DNA of 64,000 nt, from the NCBI GenBank assembly GCA_014529385.2, contig CM043959.1, forward strand, positions 14,879,809 to 14,943,808. Direction: 5' to 3'. This DNA is from Adiantum capillus-veneris. Taxonomy: Eukaryota > Streptophyta > Polypodiopsida > Polypodiales > Pteridaceae. Positions 9,833 through 19,870 of this stretch are shown one piece after another (the stretch's first letter is position 1; every line of letters begins with the position of its first letter). Under the pieces are notes generated by a model that searched no databases, was not told where the DNA came from, and saw only the letters and a list, made by a program, of their open reading frames with translations. Both the position numbers and the translations under genes were made by a program.

Positions 9833-11510
9833 TTGATGACCTTATTGCCCTCAAAGAAAAGCCAATTGGATTAAGAGCTAGAGTTAAACCAATTAGAACT
9901 TTAAGCAATCTGATAGAAGGCTTTGGTCAAAGAAAGAAAAGAATGAAACTTGCTAGAGAACATGTAACAAATATTTTGGGATTTGATATGTCTAATCCAG
10001 CAGAGAGAGTAACATTTTTAAATGAGATTATGAATAAATCAGATATTTTAAGTCTGCTCAGTTTGCCAAAAAATGAAGATATTAAAAACCTAGTGCTTAC
10101 GCAATTGCTAAAAGATAAACATTTGCTAGTTAATCCTTTCCAAATCCAAGAGGTATGTGATACAGTGGGGGTGAGTAGAAAGGGATATAGAGCTATTTCC
10201 AAGAGTTGGTTTCAGGTTTTAAGACACCATAGGGTTAAAACATTTGGACTTCCTAGGCCTTTCAATGTTGGTAAGGTAAGGCTCATGTTAAATGCAACAA
10301 TACCTACGCATTTTGGTACATATAAATATATCGAAGGAGTTATGTCATACAAAAAAGCAAACAAAAAGTCCTCTTTTGAGTATAATGCTTTTAATAATAT
10401 ATGGATGGATATAAAAAAGGTTCAAATTGCTATGGTACAATACTATGGAGTGACACAGGCTGATTTTGAGGGTAAGCTTAAATTTGTCATAAAGTTAGAA
10501 GAGGCTCAAATACAAAAAAGTCAAAAAATGAAAAGAAATAGTATTTCTCTGATGAATAGAGCTTTAGACTATAGCCAAGGCAATCTTGACTCTCCATTAG
10601 CCTACAAAGTACATTCGAAAATGGAGTTATGGTGGATAGGGTTATCCCAAGTTCCAGTGGAGAACCATGCCACTTCAAAGTGGCTCTTCTCTCAAACTGA
10701 CATTCCAAATGTTGTGCAAAGCCAAAATACAGGTGAGCTACTGCAGGTTGATCAGGTTAGGACTTTCAAAGTAGAGTGGTATTTAAATGCAGACTTGAAA
10801 GCCTTGAAGGATATTTTTGGCATCTGTGGAGGAGCCAATTCAAAATATCGTTGTCTATATTGTATGGCAAGCACAGGGAAAAAACAATGGATTGCAGAAG
10901 CTGAAGTTGGTAAGACTCCCTCCAGACATACAATTAATATTAGAGATTATCCATCTTCCATCATGATCTGGGATCCAATACTCCCTATAGACTTACAAAA
11001 TGTCCATATATGTACATTGCACGCAGAAATTAGAATATTGGATAAATTACTTCGTTGCATCTAGATTATGCATACTCTCTCAAACCACCAAAGCTTGCAG
11101 ATGAATGCATTGAAAAATGTGAAGCTTTGCTATCAAAGATGGGCTTTCACAATGGACAGGTTCATCTTAGAAAGGATCCAAAACTTTCAAAATCAACATG
11201 TGATGTTCTCCAAGATGTATAAATGGGAGGTGCCAAGGCTAGAAGATTTCTTAGCAATCACGATGGCAAGCAGGTCAATGCTATGTGGTGTTGCTGGAAA
11301 GAGCTTTGCTTGATAACTACATCTGTAAAGAGTCAACCATATGTGTCCAATAAGAGAATGGATGTTTGGAAGAGATTGGACCAATTTCTTAAGATCTTAA
11401 GAGTACAAGTGTCCACAGCTAACTATGCAGAGGAATATGCAACCACAATAAAAGCTTTGATAAACTCAATTATAGAAGCTTGGGGTCAAAAGGATATCAC
11501 ATATTACTTG

Positions 11511-11577
11511 GTGAGATTACTCATTCAAAATTGATATGTTAGTCTTGTTATTTTTTCTTATACCTGTTTTTTTTCAG
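11511..11577 (+). other. Intron in transposase-like gene
   Basis: It starts GTGAGATTAC after TATTACTTG and ends with a T-rich tract and CAG. Splicing joins ITYYL to HILYLHG in frame. The 67-bp length matches the other small introns in this module. Confidence 0.7.
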
Positions 11578-11700
11578 CATATACTATACTTACATGGTCC
11601 ATATTTTGCAAAGAAAGGACCACTTGCTACATGGAATACATAGGGGATGGAAAAATCACACTACCAAGCACGCACTTCATTTTTTAGACGTACAAGAAAA

Positions 11701-11840
11701 GGAGGTGGTCACAGAAGGAGTAATCCTCTTATAGAACTATTCAATTGGTTTTACAGAAGACAACTTCAAAGGAGGTGGTCACAGAAGGAGTAATCCTCTT
11801 ATAGAACTATTCAATTGGTTTTATAGAAGACAACTTCAGA
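11701..11840. repeat. 70-bp tandem duplication
   Basis: Units starting GGAGGTGGTCACAGAAGGAG at 11701 and 11771 are nearly identical. 70 is not a multiple of three, so the duplication shifts the frame of the transposase-like C-terminus. Confidence 0.9.
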
Positions 11841-11943
11841 GGATGCAGTACAATAAACAGTCAGGAAATCAGGACAATTGAAATCCTCATTATTTTGACT
11901 TATGTTTCAAAAAAATCATTTTGTATTAATTGAAAACAATACA

Positions 11944-13357
11944 TCAACATTTTAGTCTTTTTGTATCACTGGACTCTGGCAACTCTCCTCTATATCTAAG
12001 AAATTTTCTTCTTTTGTAACCACCAAGTTGTTTCACATCTTCATGCCTAGAGGCCAAGGCATAGCCAGAGTAACACAAAAAGTAACCTGCTCTAGAACCA
12101 TGGAATCCAGGAGCATAGCCAAAAATCCTAAAAGCAGTTGTCCTCTGTATAAGAAGGATCTTATTGGCATTCATGGGGATGGGATCAAATCCCATGAACC
12201 TTGACAAGGTCTTTATGGCAAAAAGTGGTAGCTCACGATGGTCAAAAAATTGAGCATGGATAGCACAAAACACATCCTTGTCTATCCTTGGTAAGTAGTG
12301 AATGAGAGCATGGGCTATATGTTTGGAGGTTCCCCTTGAACCTCCAGCTCTTCCCAAGAAGTTATTCTCATCCAAGAGTTCAATTTGCAAAATCCAAATA
12401 AAACCAATAAGTCAAAAAAATAAAAAGTACAAAGTACATCCTAGTGAACCTGCATATACCTTTTGCAACTCATCTAATTCCACCTCCTTGGCATGCTCTA
12501 GGTTGACAGATCCACCTTTGTCAGTACTGATATTGTCTAATACAACAATATTCCTTTCAAATTCTCAACTCCAACCTCAACAAGCCTGGCTTCAAAATCT
12601 TCATCCTTAAGAGTAGGTTTCTTCTCAGCAACTCTACTTAAACAGAGGCCAAAAGCATCAGGAGCCTCAAGGAATTTTGAATTAGATGTCTCCAAGTCAA
12701 GTTTTAGGAACTCCTCCTTGGGCTCTCCTTCCATATCAATAAAGTCCTTTACCAACTGTGAAGCTTCTGCAATTACTGCAAGAGAATAGTCCTCTCTCAA
12801 GTTTAAAAGAACTTGAATTGAGGGAAGGGGTATGTAATCCTTGCCATTAAGATGATATGGAGATACTTTCAGTGGATGGGATGAAGGTATCAGTAGAAAC
12901 ACTAGAATGCTCCTCAGGATGTGTGTCCAACAACATATTAAGAAAGAAAAGAAAGGCAACTTACTTAGGGACAAGATTGTATCCTCCCTTTAGATGCTTT
13001 TCACAGACAACATTAAGGGAACAGAAAGGTGAAGAGTCAACCTTGCACTTTTTAAACTTTCTAGCTACCTTGCCCTTGTTTATTGGGTCTGATGTGAAGT
13101 CTGTAAGATGGACATATTCCCTACCATCACAGACAAGACTAAGATCTTTAACATGACTATCAAACTTTTCCCACTCTTCTACCATGAAGTCCTTGATACT
13201 GTCCACCAAGAGTGAAATATTCACTCGTGGGTTACACATGACTGATGGCATCTGATAAGGAACTCCCATCACCACCATCTTTGATAAGAGCATCAAGTAA
13301 CTTTTCTGATGGAGACTCATCAAGAAGCTCAATTAGCCCTTCTAGCAACTCGGACAT
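11944..13357 (-). pseudogene. Gene X, copy 1 (unknown conserved protein)
   Basis: Start chosen at 13357 (MSELLEGLIELL). The minus strand then runs through DFMVEEWEKFDSHV and YVHLTDFTSDPINK, a TAA at about 12965, LNMLLDTHPEEHSS, and after a frame change YIPLPSIQVLLNLREDYSLA. An intron (12385-12459) has donor GTATATG but an acceptor changed to GCAA. The last exon reads IELLDENNFLGRAGG, LPLFAIKTLSRFMGF and SRAGYFLCYSGYALA, ending at 11944. The second copy at 41448-42872 shares LREDY/FREDH, LKTLSR(Y/F)(L/M)G, the YFL...YSLA motif and the intron position. I do not recognise the family. It converges with the transposase-like gene (about 60 bp between stops) and diverges from the H3-Ulp1 gene. Two frame changes and one stop disable it. 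Confidence 0.6.
12385..12459 (-). other. Gene X copy 1 intron with damaged acceptor
   Basis: The donor is GTATATGCAGG and the end is TTTTGCAA, where copy 2 has TTGCAG. Both copies break the reading frame at the same codon boundary (LQK/NQK before IELLDEN/LVVYDDE). Confidence 0.6.
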
Positions 13358-13424
13358 GGTTGCAAAAGAATGACCAAACAAAGCGAAATGTACAATTGGA
13401 CGCTTGGCTGAAGCTCCTACTCGC

Positions 13425-14160
13425 ACCGTATGGTTGCCAAACGAGGCCGTAGGATAATGTCAAAAGAGGGTACGTTTGTACACCAAGGGTAGTGCTACAA
13501 AATATCCTCAAAGAGGCAAATTTGCAAGTACGCACGTGAGTCTTGATCGGGTAAGATTTTGACAAATTGAGCTTCAATCGTTATATAGGTGTCAAAATAA
13601 TGTGACTGTTGATGACACATGGCACTTTGCATGGATGCCACGTGGCACCAACGGTCAAATCAAACTATATATATTGAAAAGTGGGTGTGTCAGACACACA
13701 TTTTGCCAAACTTTTTCGGAGGTTCTACAATCATTAAGCATTGAATCTAAAGCCTTCCTCCCATTCCAAGTGACCACAAAAAATTTTCACAACCATACGG
13801 AGCGATTGTCATCCTTGGCAAGCTTCTCAAGGTGTTTTAAACTATCGCTCCATTCGGTCATCTTTGATACCTCCGACCATACGGCGCGAATAGTTGCAAC
13901 GGAAGCCTTGCACAAGTTCTCCATCGCTTGGTTCGGTCACTAACCATACGGAGCGAACATCATAATTGGAAGCCTCAAGAAACTATTCACTCGATACGGT
14001 CATTTTTGCTTGTCCACCATTCCTTCATCGTGCTCCATCGCCAGGTTCCGTCACCGACCATACGGATCGAATAGCATTATCCGAAGACTTCCAAAAGAAA
14101 CTATTCACTCGATATGGTCATATTTGCTCGTCTACCATTCCTTCATTGTGTTCTCATTGT
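13425..14160. promoter_or_regulatory. Divergent promoter region with iterated CCATACGG motifs
   Basis: This is the gap between gene X (-) and the H3-Ulp1 gene (+). The motif CCATACGG(A/C)(G/T)CGA occurs at about 13793, 13872, 13941 and 14058, and in reverse as CCGTATGG (about 13427) and TCGCTCCATTCGG (about 13846). Related GATACGGTCAT and GATATGGTCAT copies lie near 13993 and 14111. TATATAA on the minus strand (about 13581-13587) is a possible gene X TATA box. The motif repeats suggest protein binding sites. Function is inferred. Confidence 0.45.
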
Positions 14161-15208
14161 TGGAAACTTTTTTCATGCATGGAAAGGACTAAAAAGACTA
14201 CCAGAATTTGAGGCCTAACCCACCTATATCAAAACCACCATTTGTTCCTCCACTAAACCCTCAACCATGGGACCCTCTTTCAGTGTCTCCTCCATTAGAG
14301 GATCTCCCAGAGTCTCCTCCATTAGAAGAGGCTCCCCCGTTTGATCCTTTGTCAAAGCCTCCTCCAGTTGAGCCTCCATCAGAACTCCTTGCAACCCAAT
14401 CACGAAGGACCAAGGGAAATGCAAGGAAAAGACTTAACCAATAGGTGAAATCTCTTAGAGAGATAAGAAATGCACAAAAAAGCACTTGTTTGCTTATACT
14501 ACCTCCTTCTCCAAGCTTGTGAGAGTGAAAGCCTACACCAACACTCTTGTCTATGGAATGCAAATCCAACCCCGTCTATTATTCATGAGGGTGGTAAGGG
14601 AAAATTCTGACAGGTTCTATAGAATGATGAATACCAAAGTCTTTCAAGTTGCAAGGTGGCAATCATAGGCATTGCTTTGCTTACAAGAAGCTGCTGAGGA
14701 CTTTCTCATTGACTTTAAATGATGGATTTATAGCTGCTGCATTTGCACACGGAGTGACACTGATGACAAAGGATTTTGTGCTAGTTTCGAGGATTAGGTA
14801 CAGATTTGATAAAGTTTTGGAGCCTATCCCAAACCAAGATATGCAAGCTTTCCAAATTCTAAATATACCCCCAGCTAGGGCAAGCAAGAAGTCAAGTGTT
14901 GTTATTGAGGATGTTAGCCATCTGTACCCAACAAGAAAAGCAGAGGTCTCAAAGGAAAGGAAGAAGGAAAAGCAGGATAAGGTGAAAATGGAGGAGCACC
15001 TTATAGAAGAGTCAATCCTCTCCTAGGAAATCAAATCTCTGATAGCTTCCAACTTTTTGGCCTACCAAAAGATCATAGGACAGATCATAGTGAATGTGTC
15101 TATGTCTTGGGAAAAAGAGCACTACCTTAGTATGATGCAAGAAGACACAGAAATGCTTGTTAAGCATGACATTGAGATAGGAGATACTATTGTCTTGTGT
15201 TCATTGAG

Positions 15209-15283
15209 GTATGTTTAAGAAACTTGGTCTATTTTTTTCCAAGCTCTTTTGTCATGTGTAACTTTTTTGCACTCATTTTGTAG
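15209..15283 (+). other. Intron 1 of the Ulp1 part
   Basis: GTATGTTTAAG to TTTTGTAG. It joins TTG AG to A TTA (Leu-Arg-Leu) in phase 2. Confidence 0.75.
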
Positions 15284-15451
15284 ATTATTGGTAGAGGAAC
15301 TCCCGGAAGATATTGGGAGGAAACTTTTCATTCTTGATCCCCTTGTGACCCAATGCTTCTTCAACAAGCAAGGAACACTTGGCACACTTGGGACATTCTT
15401 CAAGAGTTTTCACCCACTTTGCACTCTTATCATTTACCCCTATGCTGAAGG

Positions 15452-15518
15452 GTAGGCATATTGTCCTTAATCACCTTTTCATTCTATATTGTTTTTACTT
15501 AATTTTTGCTTCTTGCAG
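15452..15518 (+). other. Intron 2 of the Ulp1 part
   Basis: GTAGGCATATT to CTTCTTGCAG. It joins GAA GG to G AAC CAT, restoring EGNHWSLIL around the catalytic His. Confidence 0.8.
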
Positions 15519-15608
15519 GAACCATTGGAGTCTGATTCTTTTCAATCTTTTAGAGAACTATGCAATGTTCATGAACTCCTTGCCAGCCTTGCATGGCAAG
15601 CATAAACT

Positions 15609-15694
15609 GTGAGTATTTTTAAGCATAAAACTCCTCTGCCTTTTTCTATTATTATTTGCATTAGTCATTTAATTGTAATTTGTGTTTGTTTCAG
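15609..15694 (+). other. Intron 3 of the Ulp1 part
   Basis: GTGAGTATTTT to TTTGTTTCAG. It joins HGKHKL to AAKLIFNHL in phase 2. Confidence 0.8.
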
Positions 15695-16322
15695 TGCTGC
15701 AAAGCTTATTTTCAATCATTTGAGCAAGAACTACAGTACATTCAAGCTTGAAAATGAAACTAGGCCTTTCAAGTTCTTCAATCAAACTGTTCCACTGCAG
15801 CCTGACTCCACATCATGTGGGTGGAGGGTGATTGCAAACTCCTAGAGATACATTGAGTCAAAATTTAGATGAAAACCCTTGGGTGTAAGCAATTATAATT
15901 CTATTCTTTCCACTTAGATTGTTTTGCACAAATGTTTGATTACAACCTTTTTTCAGTTTAATGACTATACTGATACCTGGGTACAATGGGTGAGGGAGAA
16001 GTCGATATGCCTTATTTTATCAAGAGAGAGAAGCCCATTTCAATGATCCTGACTCTCCAGTGAAGCCCAAGGGCATAAAGAGAAAAGAAAAAGGCACCTC
16101 ATCGGAAAAGATGGATAAGAACCTCAAGAGGAGGAGAAGCCAATCAATGTACCCAAGGAGACACACCACAAGAAGAGACAAAAGAAGGGAGAGCCATTTC
16201 ACTCTCCTTTGAAGTTCAAGCCACAAGGACAGAAGCCCAAGGCCAAAGTTCAATCACCACTGAAGCTCCCATTCCATCCTAAACAAAAAAGAAAATTTAA
16301 AAGGGCCATGGATTTTTCTTGA

Positions 16323-16591
16323 TCCACCTTTGTACAATCAATACAAGTCTTTTGTACAACCTTCTATTGTAATATTTTGTGAAATCAATCAATCTAAATC
16401 ACATATTTATGAAAAAACATTTTAGAGTTATTGAATCTTTGTTACATGTTTGGATTCTTTGAACTCAAGTACATTTACCTGAAATGAAGCCAAACAAAGA
16501 TGCCCAAAAACAAGTAAATTTATCAATAGACATTGGAAATTACATAAGTGAAGATTCCAGACTAGTGTTGCTTGATCTTCTTCTTATTGGC
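16323..16591. other. Convergent intergenic gap
   Basis: AT-rich, between the stops of the H3-Ulp1 gene (+) and the BAH-like gene (-). It probably holds both 3' ends (TTGTAATATTTTGTG after the first stop). No coding signal. Confidence 0.4.
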
Positions 16592-17818
16592 TCAAAAGTA
16601 ATAACTTTTGGAGGAAGAAATGTTGTAGTTTATGTTTGTATTCTCTGCTCTTGAATTGACTACAACACCATATATCTTAAATCTATACTCAAGAGATGTC
16701 TCATCAAGAAACTCAAGTGAATCTCATATATCGTGTAATTTCCAATTACTAGTAACAATTAGCCTCCTAGGTTCAAGGAAAGGGTGGACTGTAATCTGCA
16801 ATTCAAACTCTGGACAATCCTCCTCTGAATCCAGAGGAGGATCCAATTTCCTAGATTTCTCCTCCATCTCCTATAGTCATAGCCTAGTACTAAAGACTGA
16901 CGAGCTATCTGATAGGAAATGGATAATGAGTTTGGACTTACCCTACAATTGATAGTATCACCAATATGAAAAGTTTCTTTTGACTTCTAATCCTCTCCAA
17001 GGATAGAGTCCACTTGAGGTGTAGCTAATCTTCTGTTCAACCACATGGTACGTGTTCTGTGCAAATCCATAGATCTGAAACATGCCACAAAGACATATAT
17101 AGGTAAAAATGACTATATCCTAATCCTCCTTGATATCCTTCCTGGTGTCATTGCTTTTAGGATATCATTTTGATTCTAAATTTAAAACTTTCCATTGTAT
17201 ATTGATCAGGAACTATCCACTCGAATGACCTTATGGTAGGTTCTGAAAGCTCTTGCAACACTCCATATCCACCCTCTGTGGTTGACACCCTATACTCTAC
17301 AAAATAGACAAACATGTTTATTGTTTTGTAAAAAGATGGTGGCTTATCTGCGTACATAACATCTACAATTGCTTTATGGATGGCTTTGAAAGTGCTAGTG
17401 AGACTTGCTATAGGTTGCCACTCCATTGTTGTTGATGGAAAAACATCTATCCATAAAATTAAGATTCATTGTGAGATACCATCACTTACAAATTAAGACT
17501 TCACATTGTCCACTCACAATATGAAGGTAGATGTTGACCATGTTTGAGCACCATATCCTTGGCTAAGTAGACATGTTGAAATCTTGCAAACCAACCACTG
17601 TCTGATACTTTGAAGGCAAGAATGCGGCCCTTCCAATGATTCTTTACTTCATCCCGCTTGGCCTTCTTGACTCTGTGTGCACCTTTACAAGATGGCAGCA
17701 TGGTCACCCAGTCATTTACATGGTAGCACATTGGTTTCCAAAGGTCATCTTCTTTCATATTGTAAAGATTACAAGAGGTTATTTCATTAGCAGGACGACA
17801 TGAGGAAGACAAAGCCAT
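16592..17818 (-). pseudogene. BAH-like gene with four exons, unknown role
   Basis: Start ATG at 17818 (MALSSSCRPANEITSCNLYN). Exon 1 (17518-17818) contains YHVNDWVTMLPSC, then WKGRILAFKVSDSGWFARFQ and LAKDMVL. This is the spacing of a BAH domain, which binds chromatin. Donor GTGAGT and acceptor ATAG define intron 17447-17517. Exon 2 includes FKAIHKAIVDVMYADKPPSF. Exon 3 (about 16942-17074) reads LHRTRTMWLNRRLATPQ. Exon 4 (16592-16870) is acidic, then LEPRRLIVTSNWKLHDI. Stops inside exons 3 and 4 and an unclear donor after exon 2 suggest decay. Introns of about 71 bp match those of the neighbouring genes. The BAH call is tentative. Confidence 0.45.
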
Positions 17819-17819
17819 G

Positions 17820-17820
<1 letters not shown>

Positions 17821-17881
<61 letters not shown>
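17821..17881. repeat. (GA)n microsatellite in the BAH-like gene leader
   Basis: About 30 perfect GA units lie directly upstream of the ATG. On the gene strand this is a CT-rich 5' leader. Confidence 0.95.
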
Positions 17882-17887
<6 letters not shown>

Positions 17888-17911
17888 CAATGAGAACAAA
17901 ACCATTTTCAA

Positions 17912-18417
17912 AATGAGAGCAAAACCAAAAGTGCCAACGTCTCTTTTTGGTCATCAATGTCCTTGATTTCAGTGTTTAAAAGTCGATTTCGAATCTTCTG
18001 ACATTCACATTCTCAAGGACAACACATCTTAGAGAGTGTAAGAAGGACCATTGTATTTTGTGCCGAAGCTTTAAAATTTGAAGGTTCTCAGCTAAAAATG
18101 TCTTCACAATGCTAAGTTAGAGGAGACATGGATGCCATACTTTTGTTTACGTGTCATCTTCCTATTCACTATAAGAAAATAGCAAACATCCCATTTTTGC
18201 TCGTTTTTGGCTCTAATGAAACCTTTGTTCAAATATTTCGTTAATTGTTTCCCCACTTCCTACGCTTTTAAGTGGCTGGGTTTACTTATATGTTTTGACC
18301 CTGGGACTACAGCAATGCCTTGGTCTTTGATGATCACTTGCTACTTGTAATAGTTGTAATTCTCTTGAATAGAATCTTACTTATGATCAGTCCTGTCTAA
18401 TTCTATTGTTGAATTTA
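17912..18417. other. Gene-free stretch with a CACTA-like end
   Basis: No coding signal. CACTATAAGAAAA at 18167-18179 matches the usual start of plant CACTA transposons (CACTACAAGAAAA) with one difference, but no partner end was found. Confidence 0.3.
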
Positions 18418-18840
18418 GTACTCTACTCCATAGTACCAAAGCTAATATTCTACATTACAAAACTTTGGTACTGTGCTTTATAGTAATTGGTCGATTGCTA
18501 TATTACTGTAGCACTAAATTTTGCTACTATGCTTTTTTGTTTTCAGCTAACTATTGTAGTACCAAATTTGATACTCTATATTACCAAAATTTGGTACTAT
18601 TTCCTACCAAATGTAGTACCAAATTTGATACTCTATACTACCCAGCTTTGGTACTATTTGCTACATTTACAATCATTCAATTACTACTTTGTTTGACAGT
18701 ACCAATCTTTGGTGGTAATATACCACCAAAGTTGGTACTATAGTACCAAGTTTTGGTACTGTGCTAAATATTTTTAGCTGATTGCTTTGTACAGTAATTT
18801 TGTTGCCAGAGTTATAAGTAGCCTTTTTGGTACTTTAGAA
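18418..18840. repeat. Cluster of TTGGTACTA / TAGTACCAA palindromic repeats
   Basis: At least ten copies of GGTACT or its complement AGTACC, often as TAGTACCAAATTTG or TTTGGTACTAT, stand about 15-60 bp apart. One unit (about 18733-18750) is the perfect palindrome TTGGTACTATAGTACCAA. The stretch could fold into many hairpins. Confidence 0.7.
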
Positions 18841-19445
18841 TAACTATCCACTTCCTCTCACTCGTCCTCCCCTCCCTGGTTTTCATCATCTCTCTCCCCC
18901 TTGCTTCCTCTTACCCCCTTCCTTTCTCTCATTCGGCCTTGAGGAGGAGCTACTAACCTGGCAGCCCCTACTTGTCACCAACTCCAAAGTCACCCTTGCA
19001 ATCAAGAAGTAACAAAAAAGTAACAAAGCAGTAGCACCATTAAAAATTTTCCAGGGACCAAGGTTCACACACAATGATAATTTTCATAAGTGTCATGAAA
19101 ATGCCAGACGCAATGTTCAAGGTTACAAAATCTTTTACACATAACAACTGGTGGAAAGCAGCATGCAAGTTGTTGCATACCCTTGTAAGTGTGCATTTAT
19201 CACGGTCGTTCCCACCCTTTTTTATCTTATAATATTTTAATTCCTTTTTACTTTAGTAATATTAAGTTTATCTAGTGAATTTTTCAAGCAATCACATATA
19301 ATCCTTCAGGTATATCCAATCCTCATTCCAAGACCTCAGATACCCTATCTTCTCTACCACTCAATGGTAGCTCCTTCACATATTATTAATTTAGGTGTGG
19401 GAAAGGCTTTAAATTCTACTTTAAGATTCCTTTTATTTATACTAA
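18841..19445. other. Gene-free AT-rich stretch
   Basis: No coding, RNA or repeat signal that I can support, apart from a CT-rich run at about 18855-18930. Confidence 0.4.
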
Positions 19446-19454
19446 GAGGTGGAG

Positions 19455-19870
19455 ATAGTCCAAACTAGAATGGACTAGCGAAATAGCCCAAATGGTTCCT
19501 AGCCTTTCCAGGGTTCGCAAAACAAGCAATCCAGTAGGGAGATCGCACTTCACGAAGACAGAGAGAAGAGCACGGACTGCACATATGTATTTCATTATCC
19601 AAAAACTTGGCTTTTATACCTTAGCCAAGGTTTTTAGGTCATAACTAACTTACATGAGCCTTAGAGATAGAATGAATTGGGTACAACTTAGGTGGGTACA
19701 ACTTGGAAGCATATAGCCCCGGCTCCAATTTACAAGATACTTCACTAATTATAGGCAAAATCGGCTTCCAGATTATACCAAAAATAGTGAGTTACAAAGT
19801 AGGGCTCATAAAAAATGCCTATTACAAAAATATTTCCGAGCTTATGTTAGCTTACTGCTAACAAACCTAC
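19455..19870 (-). mobile_element. Possible solo LTR or LTR fragment
   Basis: On the minus strand it starts TGTTAGCAGTAAGC (about 19865). It has a TATA-like GGTATAAAAGCC near 19615 followed by a leader-like region. No matching second end, target duplication or internal region was found, so it may also be an unrelated promoter. Confidence 0.3.

Larger units (their letters stand above)
9833..11881 (+). pseudogene. Transposase-like gene, main part and C-terminal exon
   Basis: After the target duplication one frame is open to about 11062. It covers an N-terminal helical region, then FVIKLEEAQIQKSQKMKRNS, then EWYLNADLKALKDIFGICGG with a CLYC zinc-type pair, then DLQNVHICTLHAEIRILDKLL. A frame change near 11050 leads to LDYAYSLKPPKL, a TAA at 11218-11220 and KDITYYL. 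An intron follows at 11511-11577 (GTGAGA...TTTTCAG), then HILYLHGPYFAKKGPLATW, a TAG at 11641, GMEKSHYQ and SFFRRTRKGGG, with an original stop at 11879-11881. The layout (Asp-led ADLKAL, inserted CxxC, LHxxxRxxD, then GxEKxxxxxxxxFxR) resembles a poorly described group of DDE-type transposase-like proteins and, more loosely, RAG1/Transib. It is dead because of the copia insertion, the frameshift, two stops and a 70-bp duplication. The exact family is an inference. Confidence 0.6.
14179..16322 (+). pseudogene. Histone H3-like / Ulp1-type protease fusion gene
   Basis: ATG at 14179 gives MERTKKTTR, like the H3 start MARTKQTAR. After a frame change come a Pro-rich tail with PPLE repeats, then SLREIRNAQKSTCLLI (H3 alphaN; H3 has ALREIRKYQKSTELLI), LLFMRVVREN (alpha1), LQEAAEDFLIDF (alpha2) and FAHGVTLMTKDFVLVSRIRY (alpha3). 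A Lys/Glu-rich linker leads into a C48 protease: HWSLIL (catalytic His), FMNSLP (Asn where Asp is usual) and LQPDSTSCGWRVI (Gln and Cys). The end is basic with SPVKPK and SPLKFK motifs. Introns at 15209-15283, 15452-15518 and 15609-15694 all fall in phase 2; a fourth is at about 15883-15956. About 615 codons. Two or more frame changes and several stops show this copy is broken. Ulp1 proteases remove SUMO. The fusion is what the sequence shows; its role is unknown. Confidence 0.75.

Noticed and set aside
9833-11881. Firm RAG1 or Transib assignment
   Set aside because: Only the block order and a few motifs agree; no alignment score is available, and the first catalytic residue is unclear.
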